The notes beneath the pieces are model-generated. The model was not told the DNA's origin, searched no databases, and saw nothing but the letters and a program-made list of their open reading frames with translations. Shown here piece after piece: positions 18,394-27,552 of a stretch of 62,448 bases of DNA (its first letter is position 1; every line of letters starts with the position of its first letter). Origin of the DNA: an uncultured Lachnospiraceae bacterium (lineage in GTDB: Bacteria; Bacillota; Clostridia; Lachnospirales; Lachnospiraceae); the NCBI GenBank assembly GCA_944384155.1, contig CALWSG010000020.1, positions 1 through 62,448 on the forward strand, given 5' to 3'. The position numbers and the translations under genes were made by a program.

Positions 18394-18503
18394 GTTTCCT
18401 CCATTACATTTCTCTCTAAATTTATCTTCTTGTTACCTAATTATTAGGGATTTCAGCCTGTTTGTTACGTATTTATTACCCCAATATAAAAAACCTAATG
18501 AAC

Positions 18504-18531
18504 ATTATAGCACTAATTTCCTAAATGTCAA
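18504..18531 (-). promoter_or_regulatory. Promoter of the NlpC/P60 gene
   Basis: -35 TTGACA at 18526-18531, 16-base spacer, perfect -10 TATAAT at 18504-18509. The -35 box overlaps the last codons of ribF. Confidence 0.8.
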
Positions 18532-19453
18532 CCCTGCATTTTCTGCATTCATCTTTATCAGCCAAAAGCTGCCTTTCAAGCTCCTTTAAATTATTAAACT
18601 TTTTCTCAGGTCTCGTATGCTTTATAAGCTCTATTTCAAGCACTTTTCCGTACAGGTCCCCCTCATAATCAAGAAAATATGTCTCAACTCCAAGCTGCTT
18701 TTTTTCCATATCTACAGTAGGCTTATATCCAATATTTGTTACGCCTTTATAATATTTTCCATCTATTTTGCATTTGCTTACATAGACCCCATTGGGCGGC
18801 AGAAGCTTGTTTTCAGGCGGAATAATATTTGCAGTAGGTGTGTTAAGTGTTCTTCCTATTCTGTTTCCATGAACTATCTTTCCCACTATTGTATATTTAT
18901 GACCGAGAAGCTTTTCTGCCTTTTCAATATTTCCTTCCCGTATAAGCTCTCTTATAATCGTACTGCTTACTATACTTCCATCTACAGAAATCATTTTTAT
19001 TATCTCTGTTTCATATCCGTATATAGCTCCCAGCTCCTTTAGCTTTGCAGCATCACCTGACCTGTTTTTTCCAAATCTGAAGTTCTCACCGCATATTACC
19101 TTTTTTACTCCTATTTTTTCCACAAGAATATTTTTTATAAATTCCTCAGGACTCATATCAAGTATATGTGAATTTACAGGACATACTATTATTATGTCAA
19201 TTCCAAGCTTCTCATATACAAGCATCTGCTCTTCCTCAGTAAATATCTTTTTTTCTTCTCTCTCCTTTTTCCTGCTTAGGGGATTACCTGAAAAAGTAAA
19301 AACCAAGGATATATATCCGTTGGTTTTTCCCTGCCGCAGCTTCTCCATTATCATATTATGCCCTAGGTGTATGCCGTCAAACTTTCCCAAAGCTGCCACT
19401 GTATTTTCTATTTTAAGATTGTATATATTATTTATATCTCTTATAATTTCCAT
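18521..19453 (-). CDS. ribF: Bifunctional riboflavin kinase / FAD synthetase
   Basis: Converts riboflavin to FMN and then FAD (310 residues). The N-terminal nucleotidyltransferase domain shows the HxGH motif in GKFDGIHLGHNMIM (near residue 25) and the VSSTIIRELIREG stretch near 165. The C-terminal flavokinase domain begins near 185 with GNRIGRTLNTPTANI and contains NGVYVSKCKIDG and GVTNIGYKPT. It lies just downstream of truB with a gap of about 50 bases, the order seen in Bacillus (truB-ribC). No FMN riboswitch is expected or seen here. Confidence 0.95.
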   Translation of the reverse strand: MEIIRDINNIYNLKIENTVAALGKFDGIHLGHNMIMEKLRQGKTNGYISLVFTFSGNPLSRKKEREEKKIFTEEEQMLVYEKLGIDIIIVCPVNSHILDMSPEEFIKNILVEKIGVKKVICGENFRFGKNRSGDAAKLKELGAIYGYETEIIKMISVDGSIVSSTIIRELIREGNIEKAEKLLGHKYTIVGKIVHGNRIGRTLNTPTANIIPPENKLLPPNGVYVSKCKIDGKYYKGVTNIGYKPTVDMEKKQLGVETYFLDYEGDLYGKVLEIELIKHTRPEKKFNNLKELERQLLADKDECRKCRVDI

Positions 19454-19506
19454 TGCCGCTCCAATATTGCTTAAAGCTATGCTGTTTTTCCTTTTGCTTC
19501 CATATC

Positions 19507-20412
19507 CTATATGAAAAACAGCTTTTCAGGCTTCAAGCTTCCTTTCACTGCCTTATATATTCCTATAAATTGATTTTTACAGTCATATACCCTGTATATT
19601 TTGTTATCTGAGGTATCTGTGCCTTTGGTACCCTCTAAGGGAATACTGTTTCCATTGTACAAAAGCTTTTCGTATTTGTCTTCTATGATAACGGCATCAT
19701 AATCACTAAATACACTGTCTGTTTTCATAATATATTCATCAAGGCAGCCTTCTTTGGCAAGCATTTCTGCCTTTTCAAGGGTAATCGCTGTTTCTTTTGT
19801 GAATATTCCTGATTTTATCCTTTCAAGCTTTGTCATACATCCGTATGTTCCAAGCCTTATACCTATATCATGACATAAGGTTCTTATGTATGTTCCCTTT
19901 GAGCAGCACACCTCCATAGCTATATAAGGGTACTCTATAGAGAGTATATTAATTTTTTTTATAACAACACGCCTTGGCTGTCTCTCTATTTCCTTTCCCT
20001 CTCTTGCAAGCTCATACAGCTTCTTTCCATTTACCTTAACTGCGCTGTACATTGGGGGTATCTGGTCATATTCGCCCGTAAATGATAAAATATTATCACT
20101 TATGGCTTCATCGGTAACAGTGTTTCTCATCTGTGAAATATCTGTCTTTAAAATAATCTTTCCCGTAATATCCTGTGTATCTGTTGCCTGTCCTAAAACC
20201 ATCTCTGCCTTATATGTCTTTTCCTTATCTGTCAGAATATCACAAAGCTTTGTTGCCTTGCCAAGACACACCGGAAGTACGCCTTCTGCGTCCGGGTCAA
20301 GAGTTCCTGTATGACCGATTTTTTTCTGTTTTAATATTCCTCTTAATTTAGCTACCACATCATGGGATGTATAGCCCTTTTCTTTATATATATTTATAAT
20401 GCCGTTGTACAT
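19507..20412 (-). CDS. truB: tRNA pseudouridine(55) synthase
   Basis: Makes pseudouridine 55 in the T-loop of tRNA (301 residues). The N-terminal segment NGIINIYKEKGYTSHDVV and the catalytic motif GHTGTLDPDAEGVLPVCLG (Asp near residue 38) are diagnostic. KTYKAEMVLGQATDTQD and GTYIRTLCHDIG complete the catalytic core. The C-terminal part is a short PUA-like region. It is within one base of the upstream nrnA stop, so translation is likely coupled. Confidence 0.96.
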   Translation of the reverse strand: MYNGIINIYKEKGYTSHDVVAKLRGILKQKKIGHTGTLDPDAEGVLPVCLGKATKLCDILTDKEKTYKAEMVLGQATDTQDITGKIILKTDISQMRNTVTDEAISDNILSFTGEYDQIPPMYSAVKVNGKKLYELAREGKEIERQPRRVVIKKINILSIEYPYIAMEVCCSKGTYIRTLCHDIGIRLGTYGCMTKLERIKSGIFTKETAITLEKAEMLAKEGCLDEYIMKTDSVFSDYDAVIIEDKYEKLLYNGNSIPLEGTKGTDTSDNKIYRVYDCKNQFIGIYKAVKGSLKPEKLFFI

Positions 20413-20413
20413 A

Positions 20414-21385
20414 CTAAAGCAGTCCTTTTTCCTTTAACTGTTTTTCTATGTGAATTAATATGTTGTTTACCACATCATGTACCGTACCCCTTAATGTACA
20501 CCCTGCTGCACGTATATGTCCGCCTCCTCCAAAATACCCTGCAACGGCATTACAGTCCACATATTTTTTAGACCTTAAGCTTACCTTATATTCCATATGT
20601 GCTGTCTCATACATAAATATTGCACACTCAACTCCTGCCGTAAGCCTTAACTGCTCTACTACTCCTCCCATTTCACTTGGAGTTACGCCGTAAAATTCCA
20701 TCTCCTGCTTATTTACGGCAGAAAAAATACATTTTCCATCTAAAAGCAGAATACTTTCCAGCAATGCCCTTCCAAGTATCTGATTCTGTACATATGTTTT
20801 TTCGTAAAAGCCTTCATCTATAATGGCAGGAAAATCCACTCCCAAACTCATAAGCTTACCTGCAATATTCATTGTGTGCTCTGTGGTGCTTTCATACTTA
20901 AACACACCCGAATCATGGATTATTCCCGTATAAAGTGCTGTAGCCGTATCCCTTGATATTTTATCTTCATCAAGCATATCATACAGCACCTCACATGAAG
21001 AGCTTGCATCAGGTACTACGTGATTATACAGTCCAAAGCCTGTATTGCTTACATGATGGTCTATACAAAGAGTTTTCTCCGTTTTGGCAAATTCCTCTCC
21101 TGCAACTGCCATTCTTTCCCTGTCACTTAAATCAATGGAAATAAATAAATCAAATCCGGTGTCACTTATTTCATTCTCCACCTTATCTATATCCTTTATA
21201 TAGTCAAATTTCCCCATTATCTTCTCCATATATACATGTGATTCTATATGAGGATAATTTTCCTTAATATAAAGATATAATCCCATACATGAGCCTATAC
21301 AGTCACCATCAGGTCTTACATGCCCTGCAATTCCCAGCTTTTTAACATCTTTTAAAAAGTCATCTATCTTTACATTTTTTTTCAT
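20414..21385 (-). CDS. nrnA: DHH-family oligoribonuclease / pAp phosphatase
   Basis: NrnA-type phosphoesterase (323 residues) that degrades very short RNAs and dephosphorylates 3',5'-pAp. The DHH domain has HVRPDGDCIGS (near 20) and CIDHHVSNTGFG (near 108), with metal-binding Asp in SIDLSDRER. The C-terminal DHHA1 domain ends with GGGGHIRAAGCTL (near 290). It sits between rbfA and truB, a common place in Firmicutes. Confidence 0.94.
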   Translation of the reverse strand: MKKNVKIDDFLKDVKKLGIAGHVRPDGDCIGSCMGLYLYIKENYPHIESHVYMEKIMGKFDYIKDIDKVENEISDTGFDLFISIDLSDRERMAVAGEEFAKTEKTLCIDHHVSNTGFGLYNHVVPDASSSCEVLYDMLDEDKISRDTATALYTGIIHDSGVFKYESTTEHTMNIAGKLMSLGVDFPAIIDEGFYEKTYVQNQILGRALLESILLLDGKCIFSAVNKQEMEFYGVTPSEMGGVVEQLRLTAGVECAIFMYETAHMEYKVSLRSKKYVDCNAVAGYFGGGGHIRAAGCTLRGTVHDVVNNILIHIEKQLKEKGLL

Positions 21386-21423
21386 ATTTTGCCTCCTAAT
21401 ACTTCAATCAGAAGTGTCTGATT

Positions 21424-21825
21424 TTATTCATTATCCCCATGTTCTTCACTATCCTGTTTTGTATCACTTAATATAGTTTTATTTACTTCATCTATAAGCT
21501 TAGACATATTTACTCCATATTCTATAGACTCATCCATTACAAATGATATCTGAGGAGTGTTCCTTAGATTTATTGTTTCTGCAAGCTTTTTTCTGATAAA
21601 GCCCTCTGCACTTTTAAGTCCCTGTAATGTATCCTTTTTCTCCTGCCCGGAACCCAATACGCTTATATATGCCCTTGCATATTTTAAATCAGGAGAAACC
21701 TCCACCGCAACAACACTTGTCATAGTGCTGATGCGTGGATCCTTAATATGATTTCTTATAATATTGCTGAGTTCATGCTGTACCTCTGCATTTACCCTTA
21801 CATTTTTTATGCTGTTTTTCCTCAT
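21424..21825 (-). CDS. rbfA: 30S ribosome-binding factor A
   Basis: KH-fold 30S maturation factor (133 residues). The N-terminal RVNAEVQHELSNIIRNHIKDPR, the central VEVSPDLKYARAYISVLG and the LRNTPQISFVMDESIEYG segment are typical. The acidic C-terminal tail (DTKQDSEEHGDNE) is a usual variable end. It follows infB after about 55 bases in the conserved nusA-infB-rbfA order. Confidence 0.96.
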   Translation of the reverse strand: MRKNSIKNVRVNAEVQHELSNIIRNHIKDPRISTMTSVVAVEVSPDLKYARAYISVLGSGQEKKDTLQGLKSAEGFIRKKLAETINLRNTPQISFVMDESIEYGVNMSKLIDEVNKTILSDTKQDSEEHGDNE

Positions 21826-21880
21826 ATAATCCTCAATTCCAAAGCGGTTTACCGCCCTATGATTTTATGACAGAACTTTT

Positions 21881-24277
21881 TTATCGAGGCACCTCTACCA
21901 TAATATATGCCTCAACCTGGTCTAATTCCTTTAAATCATTAAAGCCTTCAAATACAAGACCACATTCATAGCCTGCCTTTACCTCCTTAACATCATCCTT
22001 AAATCTCTTAAGTGATGCCAAAGGTCCCTCAAATATCTGCTCACCCTCACGGGTAATCCTTACGCTGCAGCCACGCTGAAATACGCCATCTAATACATAT
22101 GAGCCTGCTATTGTGCCTACTCCTGATGCCTTAAACAACTGACGTACCTCTCCGTGTCCTATAACCTTTTCTTCGTAAACAGGATCAAGCATACCCTTCA
22201 TGGCTGCTTCCACATCTTCTATTGCCTGATAGATAACTCTGTAAAGCCTTATATCTACCTTTTCTCTTTCTGCCGTTTCCTTTGCAGTGTTATCAGGTCT
22301 TACGTTAAAGCCTATTATAATGGCATTTGACGCAGATGCAAGACTTACATCTGATTCATTAATCGCACCTACTCCTCCGTGGATAATTTTAACCACAACC
22401 TCATCATTTGAAAGCTTAACAAGACTTTGTTTTACCGCCTCAACTGAGCCCTGAACATCTGCCTTTACTATAATATTAAGTTCCTTTACATCTCCGGACT
22501 GAATCTGGGTAAACAAATCATCAAGAGACATTTTGCTTTTTGCCTTTGAGCCTTCTATAAGCTTCTCTCTGTCCTGTGAGATAAATGTTTCAGCAAAGCT
22601 TCTTGCTTCCTTTTCATTTGCAGTTGCCACAAATACCTCTCCTGCATTTGGAACATTGTTAAGTCCGAGAATTTCAACAGGTGTTGAAGGTCCTGCCTCC
22701 TTTACCTTTTCTCCCTTATCATCTATCATGGCACGAACTCTTCCGTAGCATGAGCCTGCTGCTATGGCATCTCCCACCTTAAGTGTTCCCTTCTGCACAA
22801 GAACCGTTGAGACGGAGCCTCTTCCCTTATCAAGCTTAGCCTCTATCACTATACCTCTTGCCTTTCTGTTAGGGTTTGCCTTAAGCTCAAGAATTTCTGC
22901 CGACAATAACACCATTTCCAAAAGCTGCTCAAGTCCCTCTCCTGTGTGGGCCGATACAGGCACAAATACAGTATCTCCGCCCCAGTCCTCTGCCAAAAGC
23001 TCGTATTCTGCCAGTTCCTGCTTTACCTTATCCACATTGGCACTGGGCTTATCAATTTTGTTTACTGCTACTATTATGCTTATCCCTGCCGCTTTGGCAT
23101 GGCTTATTGCCTCCACTGTCTGAGGCATAACACCGTCGTCTGCTGCAACCACAAGTATTGCTATATCTGTAGCCTGTGCCCCACGCATACGCATTGCAGT
23201 AAATGCCTCATGTCCCGGTGTGTCAAGAAATGTTATTTTCTCTCCGTTGCACTCTACCGTATATGCACCTATATGCTGGGTGATTCCTCCTGCTTCCCCT
23301 GATATTACATTTGTTTTTCTGATTGCATCAAGAAGAGAGGTTTTTCCATGGTCAACGTGTCCCATAACACACACTACAGGAGGTCTTTTTACCATCTTGC
23401 TTTCGTCTTCTTCATCTTCCTTTAACAGCTCTTCTATGACATCTACCTTTTCTTCCATCTCAACAATAATGTCATATTCCATTGCTATTTCTTCTGCCTG
23501 CTCAAATTCAATCTCACTGTTAAGATTTACTATCTGTCCCTGTAAAAACAGCTTCTTAACAAGCACTGAAGGCTGAAGCTTCATCTTATCAGCAAGCTCC
23601 TTTATTGTAAGAGTCTCAGGAATTGTTATTACCTTAATTTCCTCCTCTTTAGGCTCCTGCTTTGGCTGTGGCTTAGGTGCCTGCTTTGGCTGGTTATTTA
23701 CATTATTTTTTCCGTGGAAATTATTATTCTTTCCGACTTTATTATTTCCGTTCTTATTATTGCTGTTATTGTTATTATTATTCTTGCCGCTTCCCTTACT
23801 GCTTACATTCTGAGGATTAAACACCTTTGTAATATGCTTTTCCCTCTCCGGCTTTCTGCTGTTTCCTCCGCTGTGCTTTTTGTTGTTATTATTGCTGCTG
23901 TTATTATTGTTATTATTAACATTATTATTGCCGTCTTTCTTCTTTTGCGGCTGTGTATTTTTACTGTTATTGACTTCTTTCATATTTTTCTCAAATTTCT
24001 TTTCTTCCCTCTTTATAGCTTCCTTTTTGTTTCTTACTTCTTTATCTTTATTTTCCTTACTCTGTTTTTTTTCTGTACTTTCTTTACTTTCTTTAACCTC
24101 CGGATTGCTTTTTTCCTTCTCCGGCAAAAGCTTTTCCCTCACATATCCGGCTTCCTCCTCCGTAATAGATGCCATATGATTTTTTACATCTATACCGTTT
24201 TCTCTTAGAACCCCGATTATTTCTTTGCTATCTTTTCCTATTTGTTTAGCCAATTCATATACTCTCATTTTTGACAT
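21881..24277 (-). CDS. infB: Translation initiation factor IF-2
   Basis: GTPase that places initiator tRNA on the 30S subunit. I place the start at ATG 24277 ([12 protein letters not shown]), which has AAGGAGG seven bases upstream. The frame remains open upstream to 24415, but that part overlaps the previous gene. This gives 798 residues. An N-terminal IF2N domain is followed by a Lys/Glu-rich helix (50-100), a remarkable Asn-rich linker (about 103-196, some 37 of 93 residues Asn), and a second IF2N domain (220-290). The G domain follows from about 300 ([20 protein letters not shown]), then domains II-IV. The Asn-rich linker is unusual. Confidence 0.97.
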   Translation of the reverse strand: MSKMRVYELAKQIGKDSKEIIGVLRENGIDVKNHMASITEEEAGYVREKLLPEKEKSNPEVKESKESTEKKQSKENKDKEVRNKKEAIKREEKKFEKNMKEVNNSKNTQPQKKKDGNNNVNNNNNNSSNNNNKKHSGGNSRKPEREKHITKVFNPQNVSSKGSGKNNNNNNSNNKNGNNKVGKNNNFHGKNNVNNQPKQAPKPQPKQEPKEEEIKVITIPETLTIKELADKMKLQPSVLVKKLFLQGQIVNLNSEIEFEQAEEIAMEYDIIVEMEEKVDVIEELLKEDEEDESKMVKRPPVVCVMGHVDHGKTSLLDAIRKTNVISGEAGGITQHIGAYTVECNGEKITFLDTPGHEAFTAMRMRGAQATDIAILVVAADDGVMPQTVEAISHAKAAGISIIVAVNKIDKPSANVDKVKQELAEYELLAEDWGGDTVFVPVSAHTGEGLEQLLEMVLLSAEILELKANPNRKARGIVIEAKLDKGRGSVSTVLVQKGTLKVGDAIAAGSCYGRVRAMIDDKGEKVKEAGPSTPVEILGLNNVPNAGEVFVATANEKEARSFAETFISQDREKLIEGSKAKSKMSLDDLFTQIQSGDVKELNIIVKADVQGSVEAVKQSLVKLSNDEVVVKIIHGGVGAINESDVSLASASNAIIIGFNVRPDNTAKETAEREKVDIRLYRVIYQAIEDVEAAMKGMLDPVYEEKVIGHGEVRQLFKASGVGTIAGSYVLDGVFQRGCSVRITREGEQIFEGPLASLKRFKDDVKEVKAGYECGLVFEGFNDLKELDQVEAYIMVEVPR

Positions 24278-24281
24278 AGCA

Positions 24282-24587
24282 TTACCTCCTTGCCTTAAGC
24301 TGCTTTTCCAACGCATTTCTAAATCCACTGTCAAGTACTGCCATGGATGCTCTGAATTCTTTTCCCATATAATGACCAAGTTCTTCCTTTGTTCCGTAAT
24401 AATAAATAGGAACATTATAATAGGTACACATATTTGTAAATTTCTTCTTTGTATTATCCGATGCTTCCTCTGACACTATAACCATATGTGCCTTCCCGGT
24501 CTTAACTGCCTTTTCCACCGAAAATTCTCCTCCTACGGTTTTTCCTGCCTTTGTTGCAAGGGAAATCATAGATAATATTTTATCCAT
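24282..24587 (-). CDS. L7Ae-family RNA-binding protein (YlxQ)
   Basis: Small RNA-binding protein of the ribosomal L7Ae/L30e/S12e fold, about 101 residues, starting with [25 protein letters not shown] 24587 overlaps the end of the previous gene by 8 bases and is the likely start; an upstream TTG at 24599 gives four more residues. The conserved core includes a K-turn-binding-like [26 protein letters not shown] and a central [19 protein letters not shown]. It lies between rnpM and infB, the standard ylxQ position. Its exact role is not known; K-turn RNA binding is expected from the family. Confidence 0.92.
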   Translation of the reverse strand: MDKILSMISLATKAGKTVGGEFSVEKAVKTGKAHMVIVSEEASDNTKKKFTNMCTYYNVPIYYYGTKEELGHYMGKEFRASMAVLDSGFRNALEKQLKARR

Positions 24588-24855
24588 TATTTTCCGCAAA
24601 CTCCTTTTTTAACCTGTCATATATTTCCTCTGAAACTGCTGCCTTTAAGGAACGGTCAAGACTTTTTGCTTTTTTTGCCTTTTCAAGACACTCTTGTGAA
24701 TAGCATACATATGCTCCCCGCCCGTTTTTCTTGCCTGTCATGTCTATAAGTATCTCATCATTCTCTGTTTTAATAACACGAACCATTTCTTTTTTCGGCT
24801 TCATTTCACCGCATCCTGCACATTTTCTAAGGGGAATTTTTTTCACTGCACTCAT
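24580..24855 (-). CDS. rnpM: RNase P modulator RnpM (YlxR family)
   Basis: YlxR-family protein of 91 residues, described in Bacillus as a regulator that binds RNase P RNA. The signature RKCAGCGEMKPKKEMVRVIK near the start and GRGAYVCYSQECLEKAKK in the middle are present, with three Cys residues retained. It follows nusA by about 12 bases and overlaps ylxQ by a few bases, so translational coupling is likely. Confidence 0.93.
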   Translation of the reverse strand: MSAVKKIPLRKCAGCGEMKPKKEMVRVIKTENDEILIDMTGKKNGRGAYVCYSQECLEKAKKAKSLDRSLKAAVSEEIYDRLKKEFAENNG

Positions 24856-24867
24856 AAGCTTCCTCCC

Positions 24868-25929
24868 TTATATTTCTTCTTCCTGCTCCTTCATTTCCTT
24901 TGCCTGAGATTCACTCTTTATGTCAATCTTAAAGCCTGTAAGTCTTGCTGCAAGTCTTGCATTCTGACCTTCCTTACCTATGGCAAGTGATAGCTGGTAG
25001 TCAGGCACAACAACACTTGCTGTCTTTTCCACATCATCAGCTACAACAGATATAACTTTTGCCGGACTTAATGCGTTTTCTATAAGTATTGCCGGATTTT
25101 CACTCCAGTTAATAATATCTATTTTTTCTCCGCGAAGCTCGTCAACAATGGCATTTACCCTTGCTCCGTTTATTCCCACACAGGCTCCCACAGGATCTAC
25201 ATTAGGGTCATTTGATCTTACTGATATTTTACTTCTTGAGCCTGCCTCTCTTGAAATATTTACTATCTCAACTATGCCGTCTCTTACCTCACTTACCTCT
25301 GCCTCAAATAATCTTTTTACAAGCTCAGGATGTGTTCTTGAAACCACTATTCTAGGGCCCTTTGTTGTATTTTTCACTTCAACCACATAAAGCTTTATTC
25401 TGTCGTTTGGCATAAATTTCTCTGTCTTTACCTGTTCACTTTCGTTTAACACTGCATCTGCCTTGCCCAGATTTATGCTTATGCTCTTATCATTTATTCT
25501 CTGCACTATACCTGTTACAATATCTTTTTCTTTGCCGTAATACTTGTCAAAAAGTACCCTTCTTTCTTCCTCTCTTATGGTCTGGGTAATAATGTTTTTT
25601 GCATTCTGTGTGGCTATACGCCCAAATTCCTTTGACTTTACTTCTATATTAACACTGTCTCCAAGCTTATACTTTTTGCTTATTTCCTGTGCATCCTCAA
25701 GGCTTATCTGGGTTGCCTTATCCTCCACAGTTTCTACTACTTCCTTTTCTGCAAATATGGCAAAATCTCCTGTTTCTCTGTCAATAGTTACTTTTACATT
25801 ATCCGCCTTGCCAAAGTGGTTTTTATATGCAGTAATAAGTGAGTTTTCTATAGCGTCAAGCATAACCTCTTTGCTTATATCCTTCTCCTTCTCCAAAACA
25901 TTTAATGCTTCAATTAACTCTTTGTTCAT
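24868..25929 (-). CDS. nusA: Transcription termination/antitermination factor NusA
   Basis: RNA polymerase elongation factor (353 residues, typical for Firmicutes that lack the proteobacterial AR repeats). The N-terminal RNAP-binding domain (1-125) is followed by an S1 domain (about 130-200; KDIVTGIVQRINDKSISINLG). Two KH domains follow (from about 225; DPVGACVGINGARVNAIVDEL, then SLAIGKEGQNARLAARLTGF). The tail is acidic. It lies after rimP in the canonical order. Confidence 0.97.
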   Translation of the reverse strand: MNKELIEALNVLEKEKDISKEVMLDAIENSLITAYKNHFGKADNVKVTIDRETGDFAIFAEKEVVETVEDKATQISLEDAQEISKKYKLGDSVNIEVKSKEFGRIATQNAKNIITQTIREEERRVLFDKYYGKEKDIVTGIVQRINDKSISINLGKADAVLNESEQVKTEKFMPNDRIKLYVVEVKNTTKGPRIVVSRTHPELVKRLFEAEVSEVRDGIVEIVNISREAGSRSKISVRSNDPNVDPVGACVGINGARVNAIVDELRGEKIDIINWSENPAILIENALSPAKVISVVADDVEKTASVVVPDYQLSLAIGKEGQNARLAARLTGFKIDIKSESQAKEMKEQEEEI

Positions 25930-26012
25930 TTTTCTTTATTCTCCTTTTTCCTTTCCTAATTTTTCTCATGCTAATTTTCCAAGTCATTATTTTTCTCACA
26001 TGCTGTTTATGC

Positions 26013-26477
26013 TTAAAACTCAAATGCCAGTCTTACTAATGCAATATCGCTTCTGTTAAATGTTATATTATCCCCGTCAACTGAAATAGTAACCACGTCA
26101 TCATCATAGCCTATAAGTGTGCCCTCAAAATCTTTCTGTCTGTTTATTGCCTTATAAAGCTTAATTTCAACTTCCTTGCCTATGCTTCTCTCAAAATCCT
26201 TTGGTTTTTTTAACGGTCTTCCAAGTCCCGGGGAGCTTACCTCTAAAATATAAGCATCTTCTATAAAATCCTTCTCATCAAGCTTATCACTTAATGCCCT
26301 GCTTATTATCTCGCAGTCATCAACTGTTATTCCTCCCTCCTTGTCAATGTAGTACCTTAAATACCAGTTAGAGCCTTCCTTTACATATTCTACATCTACA
26401 AGCTCAAATTTATTTTCCTCCACAAGGGGCATAACAAGCTCCTCTGCTTTTTTTTCATATTCTTCTCGTTTTGACAT
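26013..26477 (-). CDS. rimP: Ribosome maturation factor RimP
   Basis: Small protein (154 residues) that helps assemble the 30S subunit. The start is ATG 26477 (MSKREEYEKKAEEL), which has GGGAGG at the right distance; a longer frame to 26498 would place the binding site inside the gene. The family core is clear: VDVEYVKEGSNWYLRYYIDKEGG, then EVSSPGLGRPLKKPKDF and the C-terminal SH3-like domain. It is the first gene of the nusA-infB superoperon. Confidence 0.96.
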   Translation of the reverse strand: MSKREEYEKKAEELVMPLVEENKFELVDVEYVKEGSNWYLRYYIDKEGGITVDDCEIISRALSDKLDEKDFIEDAYILEVSSPGLGRPLKKPKDFERSIGKEVEIKLYKAINRQKDFEGTLIGYDDDVVTISVDGDNITFNRSDIALVRLAFEF

Positions 26478-26518
26478 TAAATACCTCCCGGGTCTCAATT
26501 ACTGTTTTTTATACTAAC

Positions 26519-26544
26519 AAAGAGTGGACAAATGTCCACTCTTT
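26519..26544 (-). promoter_or_regulatory. Leader hairpin of the rimP-nusA-infB operon
   Basis: A perfect 12-bp stem (AAAGAGTGGACA / TGTCCACTCTTT) with a two-base loop, about 20-45 bases downstream of the predicted start site and about 45 before rimP. No long T run follows. It could be an attenuator, a protein-binding leader hairpin, or a weak terminator for read-through from the YihY gene. Confidence 0.65.
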
Positions 26545-26571
26545 GCCAACAGTTACCATATCATCTTTTTT

Positions 26572-26600
26572 ATATTAACACCAAGTATTATATTTTGCAA
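26572..26600 (-). promoter_or_regulatory. Promoter of the rimP-nusA-infB superoperon
   Basis: -35 TTGCAA at 26595-26600, 17-base spacer, -10 TAATAT at 26572-26577, just after the end of the YihY-family gene. Confidence 0.65.
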
Positions 26601-26634
26601 GTACTTTTTTACTTATTATGAACCCTTTCACAGC

Positions 26635-27528
26635 TTACTTAGTACCTGTATCCTTGTTGCCATGTCTCATCTCTCTTCTGATTTTTATTGCATCTCGTAT
26701 AAAAAGCATATATCTTCTAAAGTATACATTTATCTCCGCTCCTATAAAAAGAATATACATACATATATATATCCACAGCATAAGAAGCACAATAGTTGTA
26801 AGGCTTCCGTATGCGTATGACTTTCCTGCAAAATTGTCAATATATAAAGAATAGAAGTAGGAAAATCCCATCCAGCCTACTGCTGAAAATAATGCTCCCG
26901 GAATGTGGCTTGCAGGTGAATACTTTTTATTATTAATAAGCTTGTAAAGTCCTACAAATAAAATCATAAGTATTACAGGAACATACAGGACTCTCATGCC
27001 TATTATCCACTCTGCCACATCATAAAGGAGTGGAATATGACTTTTACAAAGCTTCAAAAGTGAATTTCCAAATACTACCATAACAAGAGACAGCACTATA
27101 CCAACCACAAACAAAACCGTATATATGCTTGAAACAAATCTTAACTTAAAATATCCTCTCTTTTCGTCTATCTTAAATATATTGTTAAGACCTCTTATAA
27201 TAGCCATAACTCCCTTTGAGGCAGACCATGCAGTAAGTATGGCACTTATTGACAGCAAAGTTCCATTTGTATTTTCATACATTTCTGTTATAAGAGACTG
27301 TGCTATGGGCTCCAAAGTATTGGGAAGTACATTTGATGCCGCTTTAAGCAAAAACTCCTTTGTCACGGGAGTATATCTTATAAGATTGAATATAAGCATG
27401 GCAAGAGGAAATGCGGATATTATTATAAAAAATGACGACTGTGCCGCATAAGCGTTTACATGGTCCTCTTCCAGCCTTTTTGTAAATCCCCTTATAATTT
27501 TATACACCTTGTATATAAAAGATTTCAT
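26635..27528 (-). CDS. YihY/UPF0761 family inner-membrane protein
   Basis: Polytopic membrane protein of 297 residues with about six predicted helices. The family features are the N-terminal DHVNAYAAQSSFFIIISAFPL, the central WSASKGVMAIIRGLNNIF and the later GALFSAVGWMGFSYFYSLYI. Members were once called ribonuclease BN in error; the function remains unknown. It starts 24 bases after the alcohol dehydrogenase stop and is probably co-transcribed with it. Its C-terminus is a basic cytoplasmic tail. Confidence 0.9.
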   Translation of the reverse strand: MKSFIYKVYKIIRGFTKRLEEDHVNAYAAQSSFFIIISAFPLAMLIFNLIRYTPVTKEFLLKAASNVLPNTLEPIAQSLITEMYENTNGTLLSISAILTAWSASKGVMAIIRGLNNIFKIDEKRGYFKLRFVSSIYTVLFVVGIVLSLVMVVFGNSLLKLCKSHIPLLYDVAEWIIGMRVLYVPVILMILFVGLYKLINNKKYSPASHIPGALFSAVGWMGFSYFYSLYIDNFAGKSYAYGSLTTIVLLMLWIYICMYILFIGAEINVYFRRYMLFIRDAIKIRREMRHGNKDTGTK

Positions 27529-27552
27529 ATAAATCTCCTGCTTAATAATTAA

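Noticed and set aside
23714..24208. A hydrophobic plus-strand frame with Leu/Ile runs
   Set aside because: It is the mirror of the AAT/AAC repeat of the IF-2 Asn-rich linker, so the membrane-like composition is an artefact.
24278..24415. An earlier start for infB
   Set aside because: The added part overlaps the ylxQ gene, and a perfect ribosome binding site precedes the later ATG 24277.
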